Positions 5,446-6,416 of a stretch of 6,416 nucleotides of DNA are shown piece by piece; positions within the stretch are counted from its first letter, which is position 1, and each line of letters begins with the position of its first letter. The notes below the pieces were generated by a model. It had not been told where the DNA came from, searched no databases, and saw only the letters and a program-made list of their open reading frames with translations. The position numbers were made by a program, and so were the translations under genes. The stretch covers positions 1 to 6,416 of the forward strand of contig JAFAMS010000259.1 in the NCBI GenBank assembly GCA_019233165.1, in the 5' to 3' direction. Source of the DNA: Vulcanimicrobiota bacterium. Its GTDB lineage: Bacteria; Vulcanimicrobiota; Vulcanimicrobiia; Vulcanimicrobiales; Vulcanimicrobiaceae.

Positions 5446-5475
5446 GCCCGTAGGATACGCGCCCGGGACTGGGAG
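5446..5475 (-). promoter_or_regulatory. Candidate promoter of the 47-aa gene
   Basis: Minus strand: CTCCCAG (5475-5469), 11 nt, TATCCT (5457-5452), ACGGGC, ATG. Element order and both spacings equal those before the Spy-like gene. The forward strand also holds GCCCGG (5461-5466) and CCGGGC (5485-5490), an inverted repeat with an 18-nt loop that encloses the CTCCCAG element. In mRNA coming from the upstream acetyltransferase gene it could act as a weak hairpin, but no T-run follows. Confidence 0.45.
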
Positions 5476-5521
5476 CGTACTGAGCCGGGCATGAGAGTTC
5501 GATTACAACGAGATGAGCGGC

Positions 5522-6416
5522 TCAGCTTAGGCCATGCCGCACCCAGACGCAGCCCTGATTGATCAGCGAGAATCCGCGCTCGAGATCGACATGCGCGTGG
5601 TAATATTCTTCGTTCCACTTCACGACGTACTCGCCGGTGCGCTCGAGGGGCTTACATTCCACTTGCTGAGCGAGGTCCGCCGGGTGCATTGCGTGTTGGT
5701 GAGAGACCGCGCATACTCCGATCACCTCGGCACCCAGTCGAACGTGAAGGCGGAGCCAATGGTCGCGGTACTGGCCGTCGTCACGTTTTTGCAGGGCGAA
5801 CTCTTCGTACGGCATCGCGACGTTTTCGAGCGCGTAGCGCGTCGGCAGCCGCAACGGAATGATGAGATCGCGCAGTCCTGATTCGACCGCGAGTCGTTTC
5901 ATCTCCGTAACGACCTGAGCAGCCCACCCGTATTCTCGAAACGCCGGGTCGACGAGGATGAGCAAACCAACGAGCGTCGTCGGAGTTTCCGAGCGCAGGA
6001 TCGACTCTTCGTAGCTCTGCCTGATCGCTCCGATCCATCCCCTCGGCAACGTCGCCGGATCCTCGTTCCAACGCAAGCGCGTCGTAATTCCGTGAGCCAC
6101 AAGTTGCGTGTCGGACTCGCGCTGCGCTGCGGTATGAAAAGCGATCCAGTCTAGCGCGGTCTCGCCGAACATGTTCGGCCCCATGCGAAAGTTGCTCATG
6201 TCGGGAAACGTGCGACGCACGTCGTACATCTCCAGGAAATCGCGCATCGCTCCCGTGGCGCCCCGCTCGAAATGGCGGACCAGCTCATAGAGCGTGTAGT
6301 TCTCGAAGCTGACGCAGCGGTGGCCGGGCTGGGCGGCAAGCTCCGCGTCCCGTATCCGCCGGACGCCGTAGTGCGCGCGAATTCGCTCTTGTTGCGCCTG
6401 CTTTCGAAAGCCTAGT
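5522..6416 (-). CDS. GNAT-like N-acetyltransferase, 5' end outside window
   Basis: Cytoplasmic protein, 297 residues visible. The frame stays open from the ATG at 6247 to the window edge, adding 56 residues of ordinary protein sequence (for example CVSFENYTLYELVRHFERG), so that ATG is internal and the true start lies outside. Visible residues about 147-176 (TTLVGLLILVDPAFREYGWA then AQVVTEMKRL) match GNAT motif A: a strand, then R-x-x-G-x-A for the acetyl-CoA pyrophosphate, then a helix. The C-terminal part has DDGQYRDHWLRLHVRLGAEV, later TGEYVV, and ends GCVWVRHGLS. This resembles a GNAT group whose tail carries DG-DPWLR-H-RLGA, SG-YVV and NVWMRH blocks, often beside acyl-activating enzymes in actinobacteria (from memory, unchecked). 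Substrate unknown. First visible gene of the minus-strand group; its stop is 76 bp from the 47-residue gene. Confidence 0.82.
   Translation of the reverse strand, partial: LGFRKQAQQERIRAHYGVRRIRDAELAAQPGHRCVSFENYTLYELVRHFERGATGAMRDFLEMYDVRRTFPDMSNFRMGPNMFGETALDWIAFHTAAQRESDTQLVAHGITTRLRWNEDPATLPRGWIGAIRQSYEESILRSETPTTLVGLLILVDPAFREYGWAAQVVTEMKRLAVESGLRDLIIPLRLPTRYALENVAMPYEEFALQKRDDGQYRDHWLRLHVRLGAEVIGVCAVSHQHAMHPADLAQQVECKPLERTGEYVVKWNEEYYHAHVDLERGFSLINQGCVWVRHGLS

Noticed and set aside
5256..5618. 120-aa minus-strand and 127-aa plus-strand (5179-5562) ORFs in the small-gene region
   Set aside because: Both are Arg/Ser-rich and conflict with the 47-aa and 40-aa genes, which have native codon use, and with the acetyltransferase 3' end.
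1..6416. tRNA, rRNA, CRISPR repeats, IS ends or transposase
   Set aside because: No cloverleaf-like segment, no spaced direct repeats and no transposase motifs were seen on either strand.

Overview
The window is GC-rich bacterial chromosome (strong G/C preference at third codon positions, heavy use of ATC, GTC, GCC and TCG codons). It carries ten protein genes, two of them cut by the window edges. No RNA gene, IS element, CRISPR array or phage gene was seen. Both purine genes are standard bacterial housekeeping types. The phylum cannot be fixed from the sequence. An uncultured soil-type lineage such as Eremiobacterota (WPS-2) would fit the style of the proteins, but that is a low-confidence guess.

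Left part, 1-1616, plus strand: the 3' part of purD (glycinamide ribonucleotide synthetase) followed after 45 bp by a single-domain STAS protein of the anti-sigma-factor-antagonist type. Then a minus-strand pair, reading 2473 to 1613: a 66-residue zinc-ribbon protein followed by a 203-residue exported protein of unknown function. That pair ends tail-to-tail with the STAS gene, overlapping by 4 bp.

Middle, 2613-4697, plus strand: a seven-helix Bax inhibitor-1 (TMBIM/YccA) membrane protein, then purF (amidophosphoribosyltransferase, Fe-S type with an N-terminal Cys nucleophile). Between them lie 57 bp holding two GC-rich inverted repeats. purD and purF catalyse the first two steps of de novo purine synthesis: PurF makes phosphoribosylamine and PurD joins glycine to it. 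Here unrelated genes, partly on the other strand, separate them.

Right part, 4657-6416, minus strand, in transcription order: a GNAT-like acetyltransferase (5' end outside the window, reading frame open to the edge), a 47-residue basic/hydrophobic small protein, a 40-residue protein with no basic residue and an ESFPASDPP motif, and a secreted Pro-rich protein with two LTPxx-like motifs reminiscent of Spy/CpxP. The last gene overlaps the 3' end of purF by 41 bp. The two small genes are under 150 bp and easy to miss.

The most interesting signal is in the minus-strand promoters. The 47-residue gene and the Spy-like gene share the layout CTCCCAG-N11-TANNNT-N6-ATG, with identical spacing. The Bax inhibitor gene has TANNNT-N8-ATG. 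None of the three has a clear Shine-Dalgarno, so leaderless transcription is a reasonable hypothesis. No complete new defence, mobile or biosynthetic system is visible.
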